Shown: positions 1 to 5,818, numbered from the stretch's first letter. The stretch is DNA of 7,893 bases from an uncultured bacterium (GCA_903834855.1 CAILKS010000037.1:1-7893), one strand, 5' to 3'. Program-made: numbers and translations. Notes: generated by a model from the letters alone, not told the origin.

Positions 1-58
1 CCACATAACTTAGCAAATAGACAAAATTTGTTTTTGTGTCATTTTTTGTTAAAACACC

Positions 59-87
59 TTGCAAAATAAAGAGAAATGTGTTATAGT
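59..87 (+). promoter_or_regulatory. Promoter of obg with extended -10
   Basis: A -35-like TTGCAA at 59-64 is followed by a 17-base spacer and a -10 hexamer TATAGT at 82-87, with TG at 79-80 giving an extended -10. The ATG of obg lies about 97 bases downstream, leaving room for the structured leader at 91-178. The pattern TGnTATAnT recurs in front of gatB, the peroxiredoxin and the reading frame at 7788, which raises confidence. No start site has been measured. Confidence 0.6.
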
Positions 88-90
88 ATT

Positions 91-178
91 AGTTCATAAA
101 GTTACAAGTTCATAAAGTCAAAAGTGAATGCATTTGCATCTACTTTACAGACTTTAAGGACTTTATGGACTTTCAACT
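91..178 (+). repeat. Tandem-repeat hairpin in the obg leader
   Basis: AGTTCATAAAGT occurs twice (91-102 and 108-119). Its second copy pairs with a mirrored block at 159-178: 100-119 against 159-178 pairs at 18 of 20 positions, one of them G-U. The apical region holds a smaller palindrome ATGCA-TT-TGCAT (128-139). The hairpin lies between promoter and ATG, so it would be transcribed as the 5' leader of obg. It resembles in style the other spacer hairpins in this window. Whether it regulates anything cannot be seen. Confidence 0.6.
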
Positions 179-184
179 AAACTC

Positions 185-1159
185 ATGTTAATCGACAACG
201 TAACCCTAAAAGTAAAAGCTGGAGCTGGTGGAACTGGCGTTGTTCGTTGGCGCCGTGAAAAAGGTATTCCTTATGGAGGACCAGCTGGTGGTGATGGAGG
301 AAAAGGTGGAGATGTTTATTTCCGCGTTATTCGTGATATTCAAGCGCTCTCTGTTTATAAACACAAACAAGAATGGGACGCCAAAGAAGGAGAAGCCGGA
401 CAGAAGCGTAGTATGCACGGAGGAAATGCTGAGGATTTGTATTTACAAGTTCCACTTGGTGCAGTTATTTATAATCGTGAATATGACAAAACTTATGAAT
501 GTTTAGAGGAAGGAGATTTTGTTGTTCTTCGTGGTGGAAAAGGTGGATTAGGAAATGAACAATTTAAGACTGCGACAAATCGCGCGCCAGAAGAATTTAC
601 AAAAGGTGAACGTGGAGAATTTGCTACTTTTGATATTGAATTAAAATTAATTGCAGACGTGGGGTTGATTGGTTTACCAAATGCTGGAAAGTCATCTCTA
701 TTAAATGCTCTCACTCGCGCTGGGGCAAAAATCGGTGACTACGCTTTCACAACTCTTGAACCAAACTTGGGAGCATATTTTAGTTATGTGCTTGCAGATA
801 TTCCGGGACTTATTGAAGGAGCAAGTGAAGGAAAAGGATTAGGACATAAATTTCTTCGCCATATTACACGCACAAGAGTCTTGGTGCATTTAGTATCTGC
901 AGAAAATGAAGAAGTAGGAAAAGTTTATACGACTATTCGTGAAGAACTTGGAAAATATGATGCCGAACTTTTAAATCGTGAAGAAATTATTGTACTTTCA
1001 AAAATAGATACAATAAATGAAAAAGAAATAAAAGCGAAAGTTAAAGAATTAGAGAAAGCTTCAAAAAATAAAAATATAGTTACATTATCTCTTTATGAAG
1101 ACAAGACAGTAAAGGAGTTTGGTGACGGGTTGGTACAGCTCTTAGCTGGTAGCCAGTAG
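185..1159 (+). CDS. obg: Obg family GTPase (ribosome assembly), short form
   Basis: This is a 324-residue Obg/CgtA GTPase, a cytoplasmic protein that binds the large ribosomal subunit during its maturation. The glycine-rich Obg domain covers about residues 1-155, with GAGGTG, GGPAGGDGGKGG and RGGKGGLGN blocks. The G domain follows: P-loop GLPNAGKS (163-170), switch FTTLEPNLG with T189/T190, DIPGLIEGA (205-213), and SKID (272-275) in place of the usual NKxD. The protein ends at the end of the G domain; the C-terminal OCT domain of many Obg proteins is absent. No Shine-Dalgarno precedes the ATG, but homology begins at residue 1. The gene appears to stand alone, with its own promoter and a terminator hairpin at 1169-1198, and converges on gatB. 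Confidence 0.96.
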   Translation: MLIDNVTLKVKAGAGGTGVVRWRREKGIPYGGPAGGDGGKGGDVYFRVIRDIQALSVYKHKQEWDAKEGEAGQKRSMHGGNAEDLYLQVPLGAVIYNREYDKTYECLEEGDFVVLRGGKGGLGNEQFKTATNRAPEEFTKGERGEFATFDIELKLIADVGLIGLPNAGKSSLLNALTRAGAKIGDYAFTTLEPNLGAYFSYVLADIPGLIEGASEGKGLGHKFLRHITRTRVLVHLVSAENEEVGKVYTTIREELGKYDAELLNREEIIVLSKIDTINEKEIKAKVKELEKASKNKNIVTLSLYEDKTVKEFGDGLVQLLAGSQ

Positions 1160-1168
1160 TTTGTAGCT

Positions 1169-1198
1169 AAATGGCATCCACTTCGTGGATACCATTTT
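1169..1198 (+). terminator. Terminator-like hairpin after obg
   Basis: Arms AAATGG-C-ATCCAC (1169-1181) and GTGGAT-A-CCATTT (1185-1197) enclose a TTC loop with one internal C/A mismatch. T-rich sequence follows (TTTTAGTATTTGTATTTT). It starts 10 bases after the obg stop. A T-run exists only on the plus-strand side, so it most likely ends obg transcription rather than gatB transcription. Confidence 0.6.
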
Positions 1199-1233
1199 AG
1201 TATTTGTATTTTCTTGAAACTAAAAACTGGAAA

Positions 1234-2652
1234 CTAGTTTTTGAGGGCTTCTTTCAAGATTTCTTGAAAGAGACCAGGGTTTCCTGCTCCTTTACTTTTC
1301 TTCATGCATTGACCAACAAAATACATAAACATACTTTCTTGTCCCGCTCTATAGTCTGCAACTTGCTTAGGGTTATCTTCTAATACTTCTGACACAATAG
1401 ATTTCAAAAGTTCTGGATCATTTTTTTGTATCATTCCTAATAATTCTGCAGTAGCGCGTGTATCTAATTTTTTATCAGCAAGTAATTTTGGAAGTAAATC
1501 TTTTGCCCCACGAGATGAAAGCTCTCCAGAGACAACCATTTCAATTAAAGTTTTAAATGAAGTTGTACCAGGTAAAGTATCATCTCCAATCTCTAGCCCT
1601 TCCTTTTTTAATAGACCTAAAATATCAGAAATTAAATAATTAGCAGATAGTTGTGCAAAGTTCGCATCTTTTCCTTCTACAACCGTATCAAAAAATGAAG
1701 ATAGAAGTAGGGAGTCAGTAAGTATTTCTACGCTATCATCTTTCAAACCAAAAACATTTGTAAATCTTGCACGCTTAGCAACTGGAAGTTCTGGAAGAGA
1801 ATTTTTTATTTCATCTATATTAAATAATTTACTCAAATATAATTTTGGTAAATCTGGATCAGGGAAATAACGATAGTCATGTGCATTTTCTTTTTTACGT
1901 TGTGAAAAAGTAGATTGTTTCGCGTCATCCCATCCACGAGTCTCTTGTACAACAGCACCGCCTTCATCAATGAGAGCAATATGACGAGCTACTTCATAAT
2001 TTATCGCACCAAAAACAGAAGCAAATGAATTTATATTTTTCACTTCAACTTTTGTACCAAATTTATTTGGATCTTTTGAAACAGAAATGTTGGCTTCAAT
2101 ACGCATTTGTCCCATTTCCATATTTGCTTCCGATGCTCCGACATAACGAAGTATACGTTGTAGTTCACGAGCGAAAGCAACTGACTGTTCAGCTGAATGT
2201 ATAACTGGCTCAGTTACAAGTTCCATAAGAGGGACTCCAGCACGGTTATAGTCAACCAAAGTAGTACCACCAATATGAGACGACTTAGCGGTATCTTCTT
2301 CAAGGTGGATACGAGTGAGTTCCACACCATTTATAGAACCACCGGAGACTATTGGGAACTTATATTGTGAAAGTTGATAGCCTTTTGGAATATCTGGGTA
2401 AAAGTAGTTTTTTCGGTCAAATTCGGTGAAATCCGCGATATTAGCTCCAACTGCTGTTCCGACCGTTATAACCTTCTTAATGGCCTCTTTATTGGCAACT
2501 GGAAGGGTTCCTGGGTGTGCCATACATACTTCACAGATGTTTTGATTAGGTCGCTTCTCATAAGGGTCGTTTTTACAACCACACCACATTTTTGAGTTAG
2601 TGTGAAGTTCCGCATGTATTTCCAATCCTATTGTTGTTATATAGTCTGACAT
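1234..2652 (-). CDS. gatB: Asp-tRNA(Asn)/Glu-tRNA(Gln) amidotransferase subunit B
   Basis: GatB is the tRNA-binding and kinase subunit of the GatCAB complex, which converts misacylated Glu-tRNA(Gln) or Asp-tRNA(Asn) to the glutaminyl or asparaginyl form. The 472-residue length is normal for the family. The N-terminus has IGLEIHAELHTNSKM and the zinc-site cysteines as CxC...CxxC (C24, C26, C40, C43), followed by AHPGTLPVAN. The core contains YRYFPDPDLP, typical of GatB, and the C-terminal YqeY-like tail is complete (about residues 380-472). gatA and gatC are not in this window, so the genes are dispersed or outside it. An extended -10 (TGCTATAAT) ends only 7 bases before the ATG, which suggests a leaderless or nearly leaderless mRNA. 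There is no Shine-Dalgarno. Confidence 0.97.
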   Translation of the reverse strand: MSDYITTIGLEIHAELHTNSKMWCGCKNDPYEKRPNQNICEVCMAHPGTLPVANKEAIKKVITVGTAVGANIADFTEFDRKNYFYPDIPKGYQLSQYKFPIVSGGSINGVELTRIHLEEDTAKSSHIGGTTLVDYNRAGVPLMELVTEPVIHSAEQSVAFARELQRILRYVGASEANMEMGQMRIEANISVSKDPNKFGTKVEVKNINSFASVFGAINYEVARHIALIDEGGAVVQETRGWDDAKQSTFSQRKKENAHDYRYFPDPDLPKLYLSKLFNIDEIKNSLPELPVAKRARFTNVFGLKDDSVEILTDSLLLSSFFDTVVEGKDANFAQLSANYLISDILGLLKKEGLEIGDDTLPGTTSFKTLIEMVVSGELSSRGAKDLLPKLLADKKLDTRATAELLGMIQKNDPELLKSIVSEVLEDNPKQVADYRAGQESMFMYFVGQCMKKSKGAGNPGLFQEILKEALKN

Positions 2653-2659
2653 GGGTATG

Positions 2660-2688
2660 ATTATAGCATCTGAGGGATTAATTTTGAA
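2660..2688 (-). promoter_or_regulatory. gatB promoter, probably leaderless
   Basis: On the minus strand a perfect TATAAT (2665 to 2660) is preceded by TGC, an extended -10. A weak -35 (TTCAAA, 2688 to 2683) sits 17 bases upstream. Only 7 bases separate the -10 from the gatB ATG at 2652, so initiation at the usual distance would fall at or next to the start codon. Confidence 0.65.
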
Positions 2689-2701
2689 GGTTTTTACGAA
2701 A

Positions 2702-2730
2702 AGTTACAAATTCAGTAAATTATGTATAAT
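2702..2730 (+). promoter_or_regulatory. Candidate promoter of the 2797 gene
   Basis: A perfect -10 TATAAT at 2725-2730 is preceded at 16-17 bases by a poor -35 (AGTTAC/GTTACA, 2702-2708). It lies 66 bases upstream of the GTG start and is divergent from the gatB promoter. A second possible -10, TATAGT at 2743-2748, is closer to the gene. Confidence 0.45.
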
Positions 2731-2785
2731 ATTGGGTAGGATTATAGTGATGAGATTTTCTCGTCAAATAATACTTCTTTTTACT

Positions 2786-2791
2786 AGGAGG
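2786..2791 (+). promoter_or_regulatory. Shine-Dalgarno fixing a GTG start
   Basis: A perfect AGGAGG lies 5 bases before the GTG at 2797. It fixes this GTG as the start of the downstream small gene; the ATG at 2810 is in another frame. None of the housekeeping genes in the window has such a site. Confidence 0.8.
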
Positions 2792-2796
2792 CAATC

Positions 2797-3174
2797 GTGT
2801 TTAAAAAAAATGAAAGAGCGGTTGATTTTTCTGTGACCATTTTTGTCTTAATGGTCATTAGTACTTTCTGCCAGCCAGGCGAGGCAAAGGTTCGTCCAAG
2901 TCTTTTAGCTCTAGATAAAATCAGCGAAGAGTTGACTGTCTACAAAGAGTCAAAATACAAAGTTGTTGTTGATTTGGAATTGGAAGATGACATCATTAAC
3001 CTCCCTTTATTTGTTTATCAGATTTTAAAAGTAAAAGGGGTGATTGTCGTATATACAAATCAGCACGACCGTAAAAAATTTAGAATTGTTTTTGATCCAA
3101 AAATCATAAATTATGATGAAGTGGACAATGTTATCGGAAAATTAATTTCTGACCCACGTCTTTACGAAGAATAG
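2797..3174 (+). CDS. Small unrecognised protein, membrane-anchored or secreted, HMA-like fold
   Basis: The product has 125 residues and I do not recognise the family. The N-terminus has a charged start (MFKKNERAVD) and then a hydrophobic stretch at about 11-25 (FSVTIFVLMVISTFC), followed by QPGEA, a plausible signal-peptidase site after A30. C25 lies at the end of this segment, but a lipobox is not convincing. Residues about 54-117 have the order strand-helix-strand-strand-helix: KYKVVVDLEL, then LFVYQILKVKGV, two strands through IVFDP, then YDEVDNVIGKL. This reads like a heavy-metal-associated (ferredoxin-like) domain but lacks the CxxC metal site. GTG start with a perfect SD, and a clear terminator downstream, support a real single gene. 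The fold assignment is inference. Confidence 0.75.
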   Translation: MFKKNERAVDFSVTIFVLMVISTFCQPGEAKVRPSLLALDKISEELTVYKESKYKVVVDLELEDDIINLPLFVYQILKVKGVIVVYTNQHDRKKFRIVFDPKIINYDEVDNVIGKLISDPRLYEE

Positions 3175-3186
3175 ACAGAAAGTCAC

Positions 3187-3225
3187 AATCCACAGGACTC
3201 ACTCTTGTGGGTTTTGTGTTTTTTA
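3187..3225 (+). terminator. Rho-independent terminator of the 2797 gene
   Basis: An 11-bp stem AATCCACAGGA (3187-3197) / TCTTGTGGGTT (3203-3213), including two G-U pairs, has a 5-base loop and is followed by TTGTGTTTTTT. It starts 12 bases after the stop codon and separates this gene from the converging miaA, whose stop it nearly touches. Confidence 0.75.
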
Positions 3226-3915
3226 CTGTTTAATTTCAGTTGTCTCCACTAAGGAAATATATTTTTTGTTCCAAGTTTGTTGTCGTTTTGCATATTGTAT
3301 ACTTTTGGTAATTATTTCTTGTTTCATTTCTGTTTCTGTATTTTTGTTTTCAAGATATTTAGCAATAGCAACATATTCAAGTCCAAATTTTTTCATTGAG
3401 TCACTTATATATCCTTTTTCCATAATATTTTTAACCTCATCTATCATTCCAATATCTAATCTTTTTTCTAAACGTTTAGTTATGCGTTCACGTAGTATTT
3501 CGCGCGTAGGATTTAATAAATATATTTTTGTATCATATAAAAGTTTTGGAGTTTTTTGTTTTGGAACTTTTCCAAGTGATTCTACTATTTCAAGAGCACG
3601 AATAAGGCGGGGTCGATTATGATGGTCAATGAAAGAGTGACGATCAGCGTCGCGCGCCAGCAGGCGCGCGACCAATTCCTCTGTATTTAACTTTTCCAAT
3701 TCATCACGTAATTTTTTATTTGGACCAACTTGTGGAATTTGTGTATCAAAAATCAAAGCATCTATATATTGGCCTGTGCCACCACAAATAATAGGGGTTT
3801 TCCCTCTTTTTAAAATATCTTCTAAAATAGAGGTGGTGTCGCGCGCATAGCGCGCGACACTGACATCTTCATTTAATTCATAAACAGAAAGCATGTAATG
3901 TTTTACATATTTCAT
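3223..3915 (-). CDS. miaA: MiaA C-terminal part, starting at the ATG after the internal stop
   Basis: This is the longer open half, 230 residues, beginning at the ATG that directly abuts the internal TAA. It holds CGGTGQY (residues 44-50), the substrate-binding middle region and RPRLIRALE (101-109), but lacks the P-loop and the catalytic Asp region, so it cannot be an active transferase alone. Near its start, positions that often read GVPHHLLD read YVKHYMLS, which may be lineage variation or relaxed selection. Two GC-rich palindromes lie within it (3649-3672 and 3836-3860). No SD precedes the ATG; translation would have to rely on termination-reinitiation. Confidence 0.6.
   Translation of the reverse strand: MKYVKHYMLSVYELNEDVSVARYARDTTSILEDILKRGKTPIICGGTGQYIDALIFDTQIPQVGPNKKLRDELEKLNTEELVARLLARDADRHSFIDHHNRPRLIRALEIVESLGKVPKQKTPKLLYDTKIYLLNPTREILRERITKRLEKRLDIGMIDEVKNIMEKGYISDSMKKFGLEYVAIAKYLENKNTETEMKQEIITKSIQYAKRQQTWNKKYISLVETTEIKQ
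3649..3672. repeat. GC-rich palindrome inside miaA (copy 1)
   Basis: GTCGCGCGCC (3649-3658) and GGCGCGCGAC (3663-3672) are perfect inverted arms around AGCA. In the miaA frame it encodes VARLLARD. The flanking gene is AT-rich with A/T-ending codons, so GCG, CGC and GAC here stand out. The core GTCGCGCGC is shared with copy 2. Confidence 0.7.
3836..3860. repeat. GC-rich palindrome inside miaA (copy 2)
   Basis: GTGTCGCGCGC (3836-3846) and GCGCGCGACAC (3850-3860) are perfect 11-base arms around ATA. In the miaA frame it encodes VARYARD within SVARYARDT. It shares the arms GTCGCGCGC/GCGCGCGAC and the reading frame with copy 1. Confidence 0.7.
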
Positions 3916-4083
3916 TTATTCTTTTGTAATTTTCCCAGTCCCAATGTCTAAATATTTATAAACCTGTCTTGAGTCAGCAGAAATAATCTCCCCATTATTT
4001 TTTAATGCTAAATCTACAGCAAAATCACTTTTACCGCTTGCTGTAGGACCGACTACGACTATAACCTCAGGTTTTTTATTCAT
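3916..4083 (-). CDS. miaA: MiaA N-terminal part, ending at the internal TAA
   Basis: This 55-residue fragment begins MNKKPEVIVVVGPTASGKS and ends DIGTGKITKE before TAA. It contains the nucleotide-binding P-loop (12-19) and the DSRQVY motif (37-42), and nothing after it. An AGGATG lies roughly 11 bases before the ATG and could serve as a weak ribosome site. It is in the same frame as the 230-residue part that follows. Confidence 0.7.
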   Translation of the reverse strand: MNKKPEVIVVVGPTASGKSDFAVDLALKNNGEIISADSRQVYKYLDIGTGKITKE

Positions 4084-4133
4084 AGAGTTACTTACATCCT
4101 ACAAGAAAAATGGTTTTTATAAAAGTCATAAAT

Positions 4134-4222
4134 TAGTTACTAGTTGATGGTTACTGGTTGATAGTTAAAAATTACAGGTACAACTAAATTCCTAGTAACC
4201 AGTAACCATAAACCAGCAACTG
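4134..4222. repeat. TAGTTACTAGT-type spacer hairpin, copy A
   Basis: A 31-base arm at 4134-4164 built from GTTACT/GTTGAT words is mirrored by 4192-4222 (CTAGTAACCAGTAACC...), matching at about 25 of 31 positions with a 27-base loop. A close relative lies at 5347-5433, so the two copies flank the yvcK-like gene. It sits in the 143-base gap between yvcK and miaA and could act as an attenuator or processing site, but no T-run makes it a classical terminator. Confidence 0.7.
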
Positions 4223-4226
4223 TATT

Positions 4227-5198
4227 TTACAATAAAGATATAATTTCTTTTGCTAGTTTATCGCTATTATGACGAATAAAACTACGAATTTCTTGAACTG
4301 TATCTGATTTATCAAAATTAATTATCTCTTGTGAGAGTAGATCTTTTTCCAATATACGGGCATCATTCATATTATTTAGCACCATTACACCATCTCCTTC
4401 TTTTATTTTATAAAGTTCAATTTGTTCTTTAGAGGGTGAATTATTATTTATCAAAATTATGTCGACCTTTCTATCTATTATTTTTTCTATTTCATTTACA
4501 TAATCGGATACTCCCCAGTTTTCTGTATGCTCTTTTTTATTTGTTAAATTAATTGGTATGACAATCTTTGCTCTAGAATCTTTTAAGGCCTCTTTAAAAC
4601 CATTTACTATCAAATTTGGTAAAAGAGAACAATATAAATTTCCTGGCCCAAGAACAATTAAATCAGCGTGCATTATTGCGTCACGTGCGTGTCTATTTAA
4701 ACGAACATCATTTTCAAAATAAATAGATTCCACACCAAAGCTTTGAACGTTACCATGATTAATACTATTTTCTCCGATTAATATATCTCCATTTTTTAAT
4801 TTTATTGCTAGAGTTGCAATGTCTTCTGTTACTGGTATTACTTCTCCTTTTATTTTTAAAATTTCTCCAGCAACACTGACACCTGATGCAAATGTGCCTG
4901 CAACTTTTTCTAACGCTGCAAGAAAAATATTTCCAAAATTGTGTCCAGTGAGACTTCCTTCCTCAAAACGATAATTCATAAGTTTTCTAACAGTTTCGGT
5001 GTGTTCAGAAAGTGCGACTAAACATTGACGCACATCCCCAGGTGGAAGTACTCCTAATTCATCACGTAGTCGGCCAGTTGAACCACCATCGTCTGCCATA
5101 GAGACAATTGCGTTTATATGTATATCATTATATTTTTTGAGACCACGAAGGAGGGTGTAACTTCCGGTACCACCTCCCACAGTTACTATATTTTTCAT
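4227..5198 (-). CDS. yvcK: YvcK/CofD-like protein (gluconeogenesis factor family)
   Basis: This is a 323-residue member of the YvcK/CofD-like family. In Bacillus, YvcK binds UDP-sugars, affects cell shape and is needed on gluconeogenic carbon sources; its exact role in this organism is unknown. Motifs: VGGGTG (7-12), DDGGSTGRLR (36-45), LPPGDVRQCLVAL (51-63), GHNFGN (85-90), GPGNLY (184-189). The frame stays open 36 codons upstream to 5306, but homology starts at MKNIVTVGGGTG, the usual start for the family, so I place the start at 5198; the upstream codons look like leader. There is no SD at either start. A TTGACA promoter candidate lies just upstream. miaA follows on the same strand after a hairpin and may be co-transcribed. 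Confidence 0.92.
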   Translation of the reverse strand: MKNIVTVGGGTGSYTLLRGLKKYNDIHINAIVSMADDGGSTGRLRDELGVLPPGDVRQCLVALSEHTETVRKLMNYRFEEGSLTGHNFGNIFLAALEKVAGTFASGVSVAGEILKIKGEVIPVTEDIATLAIKLKNGDILIGENSINHGNVQSFGVESIYFENDVRLNRHARDAIMHADLIVLGPGNLYCSLLPNLIVNGFKEALKDSRAKIVIPINLTNKKEHTENWGVSDYVNEIEKIIDRKVDIILINNNSPSKEQIELYKIKEGDGVMVLNNMNDARILEKDLLSQEIINFDKSDTVQEIRSFIRHNSDKLAKEIISLL

Positions 5199-5206
5199 AG
5201 AAATAA

Positions 5207-5234
5207 TCCATAAATTGGCGAGCTTCTTTGTCAA
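5207..5234 (-). promoter_or_regulatory. Candidate promoter of the yvcK-like gene
   Basis: On the minus strand a perfect -35 TTGACA (5234 to 5229) is followed after 16 bases by TATGGA (5212 to 5207), a weak -10. The ATG is 8 bases further on, so this would again give a nearly leaderless mRNA. The weak -10 limits confidence. Confidence 0.35.
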
Positions 5235-5253
5235 AACTGCATATTTTCTCATC

Positions 5254-5272
5254 AATGTACTAGGTGTACATT
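5254..5272. promoter_or_regulatory. Operator-like palindrome upstream of yvcK
   Basis: AATGTAC-taggt-GTACATT is a perfect 7-base inverted repeat with a 5-base spacer, 56 bases upstream of the yvcK start and beside the candidate -35. Its size fits a dimeric regulator site, but no regulator is known. Confidence 0.35.
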
Positions 5273-5346
5273 TCCTAGAAAATATTTGTTTCTCCTCGAA
5301 TCTCATCCAATTTCTGAGATTATTTTATTCTAGCAATAATATAAAT

Positions 5347-5433
5347 TAGTTACTAGTTGGTAGTTACTGGTTGATAGTTAAAAAATACTGTACACTAATC
5401 TTCCAGTAACCAGTAACCAGTAACCATCAACTA
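5347..5433. repeat. TAGTTACTAGT-type spacer hairpin, copy B
   Basis: The left arm (5347-5377) is nearly identical to the left arm of copy A; the right arm (5403-5433) consists of CCAGTAAC repeated in tandem and pairs imperfectly with it. It ends 2 bases before the glutaredoxin ATG at 5436, so the start codon lies at the foot of the hairpin. Its left half contains TACTAGTTGGTAGTTACTGG. Confidence 0.7.
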
Positions 5434-5435
5434 TA

Positions 5436-5666
5436 ATGTTAATTTTATATACAAAAACTAATTGCCCATATTGCGATAAAGTTAAACGCGTTTTTGAAGA
5501 ACGACGATTAACTTATGAAGAAAGAGATATTGCTGACCCACAATTCCTAAAAGAAGTAAAAGATTTCGGTGCAAAGACCATGCCTTTTATGTATGACACA
5601 ACTGCAAATGTAAAAATGGGGGAATCAGATGACATTATTGATTATGCCAGCGAATATGCCTTTTAG
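5436..5666 (+). CDS. Glutaredoxin
   Basis: This is a 76-residue single-domain glutaredoxin, a thioredoxin-fold thiol-disulfide oxidoreductase. The redox motif CPYC is at residues 10-13, directly after the first beta strand (MLILYTKTN). The cis-proline loop reads TMP (48-50) where TVP is usual, and the glutathione-site GG near residue 62 reads GES. Length is normal for a small bacterial glutaredoxin. No SD is present and the ATG abuts the hairpin ending at 5433. The next gene downstream, a peroxiredoxin, suggests a thiol redox unit, but a large hairpin and a separate extended -10 lie between them. Whether the reductant is glutathione or another thiol cannot be told. Confidence 0.93.
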   Translation: MLILYTKTNCPYCDKVKRVFEERRLTYEERDIADPQFLKEVKDFGAKTMPFMYDTTANVKMGESDDIIDYASEYAF

Positions 5667-5668
5667 AA

Positions 5669-5743
5669 CAGTTTCAAGTTTTTAGTTTCCAGAAATATGA
5701 ATTCGTATTTTTCTTAAAACTGGGAACTAAAAACTTGAAACTG
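5669..5743. repeat. 24-bp near-perfect inverted repeat after the glutaredoxin gene
   Basis: Arms 5669-5692 (CAGTTTCAAGTTTTTAGTTT...) and 5720-5743 (CTGGGAACTAAAAACTTG...) pair over 24 bases with a single G-U. The 27-base loop contains GAATTC with flanking AAATA/TATTT. It starts 2 bases after the stop codon. There is only a weak T-rich tail (CTGCTTTG), so it may stabilise or process the mRNA rather than terminate. Related words (GAAACTAAAAACTGGAAACT) occur at 1216-1235 after obg. Confidence 0.75.
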
Positions 5744-5773
5744 CTTTGTATCACTGCTTACTGCCCACCTAAA

Positions 5774-5782
5774 TGCTATAAT
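5774..5782 (+). promoter_or_regulatory. Extended -10 promoter of the peroxiredoxin gene
   Basis: TGCTATAAT at 5774-5782 is a perfect extended -10. No good -35 is visible at the usual distance. The ATG at 5819 is 36 bases downstream, leaving a short leader without a Shine-Dalgarno. Confidence 0.6.
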
Positions 5783-5818
5783 AATCTTCTCCGCTTATAA
5801 AGATAAATTTGAAATAAC

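Larger units (their letters stand above)
3223..4083 (-). pseudogene. miaA: tRNA dimethylallyltransferase, interrupted by one in-frame TAA
   Basis: Read through, this is a 286-codon MiaA, which adds a dimethylallyl group to N6 of A37 in tRNAs reading UNN codons. The first part has the P-loop GPTASGKS (residues 12-19) and DSRQVY (37-42), then DIGTGK. A TAA at 3918-3916 replaces residue 56, most simply a GAA-to-TAA change in a KEEM-type sequence, and an ATG follows at once in the same frame. The rest carries CGGTGQY, the RPRLIRALE block and a complete C-terminus. Total length is slightly below the usual 300 or so. No frameshift is needed, so this is a single nonsense change, a sequencing error, or a split gene translated by re-initiation. 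It lies downstream of the yvcK-like gene on the same strand. Identity as MiaA is very secure; functional state is open. Confidence 0.9.

Noticed and set aside
20..50. Terminator of an upstream gene (GACA...TGTC followed by ATTTTTT)
   Set aside because: The stem has only four clean outer pairs before mismatches and is almost pure A/T; it cannot be told from chance, and the upstream gene is not visible.
206..714. Additional frames on either strand inside obg (and similar ones inside gatB, miaA and the peroxiredoxin gene)
   Set aside because: They overlap strongly conserved genes entirely, have no SD or promoter, and their products look like frame shadows.
2651..2836. A 61-codon plus-strand frame overlapping the gatB promoter and the start of the 2797 gene
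   Set aside because: No ribosome site, covers two promoters, and conflicts with the well-supported GTG start at 2797.
3916..3918. Stop-codon reassignment as explanation of the miaA stop
   Set aside because: The codon is TAA, which ends several other genes here; known reassignment in related lineages concerns UGA, and no gene here needs UGA as a sense codon.
5199..5306. N-terminal extension of the yvcK-like protein to an ATG at 5306
   Set aside because: The 36 extra residues do not resemble the family, which starts at the VGGGTG strand, and the stretch holds a palindrome and a TTGACA promoter candidate.
5432..5437. TATAAT at the glutaredoxin start as its promoter
   Set aside because: It overlaps the ATG itself, so transcription would begin inside the gene after the start codon.
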